Positions 13,189 through 13,559 of a stretch of DNA of 13,559 nt are shown piece by piece. The translations under genes were made by a program, and so were the position numbers. Within the stretch, counting starts at the first letter, position 1; the number at the start of each line of letters is the position of its first letter. The stretch lies in NCBI GenBank assembly GCA_002422045.1, contig DITG01000117.1:1-13559 (forward strand). The letters run 5' to 3'. Under the pieces are notes generated by a model, which saw only the letters and a list, made by a program, of their open reading frames with translations, searched no databases and was not told the DNA's origin. This DNA comes from Acholeplasmataceae bacterium UBA6190. Lineage in GTDB: Bacteria > Bacillota_I > Bacilli_A > Acholeplasmatales > Acholeplasmataceae.

Positions 13189-13559
13189 CTATTTCTTGAC
13201 GTGATCTTTTGCAAATTCTGCAGCCATCATCACTGTTGATGCAAGATCAGTAATGTTGGTTGGGACAACCAGTTTGACAGCTTGTCCATTGGCAACCAGT
13301 GCGAGTGCATCGAGTGACTTCAAGGTGAGTACTGCTTGGTCTGCACCAGCATTCTTGATCAATGTGATACCGAGTGCTTCGGCTTCCTTGATCTTTCTGA
13401 TGTATTCAGCTTCCCCTTCAGCCTGTAGAATCTTTTCTCTCTTGTTGGCTTCAGCTCTCAGCAATAACGCTTCAGCATCCCCTTCAGCTCTTAAGATTTC
13501 AGCTCTCTTTTCCCCTTCAGCAATCAAGATGGTCTGACGTTTTTCACGTTCAGCACGCA
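13189..13559 (-). CDS. SPFH/band-7 family protein, C-terminal part (5' end outside window)
   Basis: The frame is open from the window edge (13559) to the TAG at 13189-13191, giving about 123 residues. They show the alanine/glutamate-rich coiled coil following an SPFH domain: RAERE, IAEGEKRAEILRAEGDAEA, LRAEANKREKILQAEGEAEYI, and then KEAEALGITLIKNAGADQAVLTLKSLDALA. A short tail with VKLVVPTNITDLAS follows. This matches the C-terminal half of the stomatin/QmcA-like group. The SPFH domain itself and any membrane segment would lie outside the window. A TTG at 13527 could look like a start but has no support, because the same pattern continues upstream of it. Such proteins form large membrane rings that organise proteases or lipids; the role here is not known. 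Confidence 0.87.
   Translation of the reverse strand, partial: RAEREKRQTILIAEGEKRAEILRAEGDAEALLLRAEANKREKILQAEGEAEYIRKIKEAEALGITLIKNAGADQAVLTLKSLDALALVANGQAVKLVVPTNITDLASTVMMAAEFAKDHVKK

Noticed and set aside
1..13559. UGA read as tryptophan (mycoplasma code)
   Set aside because: UGA ends several genes at the expected family length with the next gene starting there, and conserved Trp residues are UGG.
1..13559. Mobile element, prophage, tRNA, rRNA or CRISPR array
   Set aside because: No transposase, integrase, phage gene, tRNA-like cloverleaf or direct-repeat array was seen; gene content and codon style look uniform.

Overview
The window looks like core-genome DNA from a low-GC bacterium of the Bacillota/Mollicutes side, roughly 40% GC by eye. 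It has strong Shine-Dalgarno sites, TATAAT-type promoters, very short intergenic gaps and Bacillus-like gene families (a YmfF/YmfH pair, a PepV-type dipeptidase, Pdp, a short SsbB-like SSB, PadR with DUF1700 and DUF4097). UGA ends many genes (the first partial gene, deoC, ymfF, ssb, the DUF1700 gene, thyA, folA, pdp) and Trp is UGG, so this is not a UGA=Trp mycoplasma. An Acholeplasma/Izemoplasma-like or other Bacilli lineage would fit, but that placement is inference.

Layout by transcription unit. (1) 1-5087, + strand: a partial unrecognised gene, a YczE-type membrane protein, deoC, deoD, and the M16-like pair ymfF/ymfH. The last five genes overlap one another and the unit ends in a terminator. 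(2) 5191-5613: a lone ssb with its own promoter and terminator; the SSB lacks the usual acidic C-terminal tip. (3) 5615-7570: PadR regulator, DUF1700 membrane protein and DUF4097 beta-repeat protein, behind a consensus sigma-A-type promoter with a palindrome across it. (4) 7579-11190: pepV, thyA, folA and plsC, tightly packed. (5) 11190-11785, - strand: a histidine-phosphatase-family protein. (6) 11793-13174, + strand: pdp, divergent from (5). (7) 13189-13559, - strand: the C-terminal end of an SPFH/band-7 protein running off the window.

Functionally, the clearest theme is deoxyribonucleoside metabolism. DeoD and Pdp release deoxyribose-1-phosphate from purine and pyrimidine deoxynucleosides, and DeoC cleaves deoxyribose-5-phosphate to acetaldehyde and glyceraldehyde-3-phosphate. 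The phosphopentomutase that links them is not in the window. ThyA and FolA form the standard dTMP and folate-recycling pair. The PadR/DUF1700/DUF4097 group is a known envelope-associated module type.

I saw no mobile element, CRISPR array, tRNA, rRNA or convincing new system. The points most worth a second look are regulatory palindromes at three promoters, a Fur-family-like core box upstream of ssb, the tip-less SSB, non-standard cofactor and substrate positions in FolA, and the unidentified first gene.
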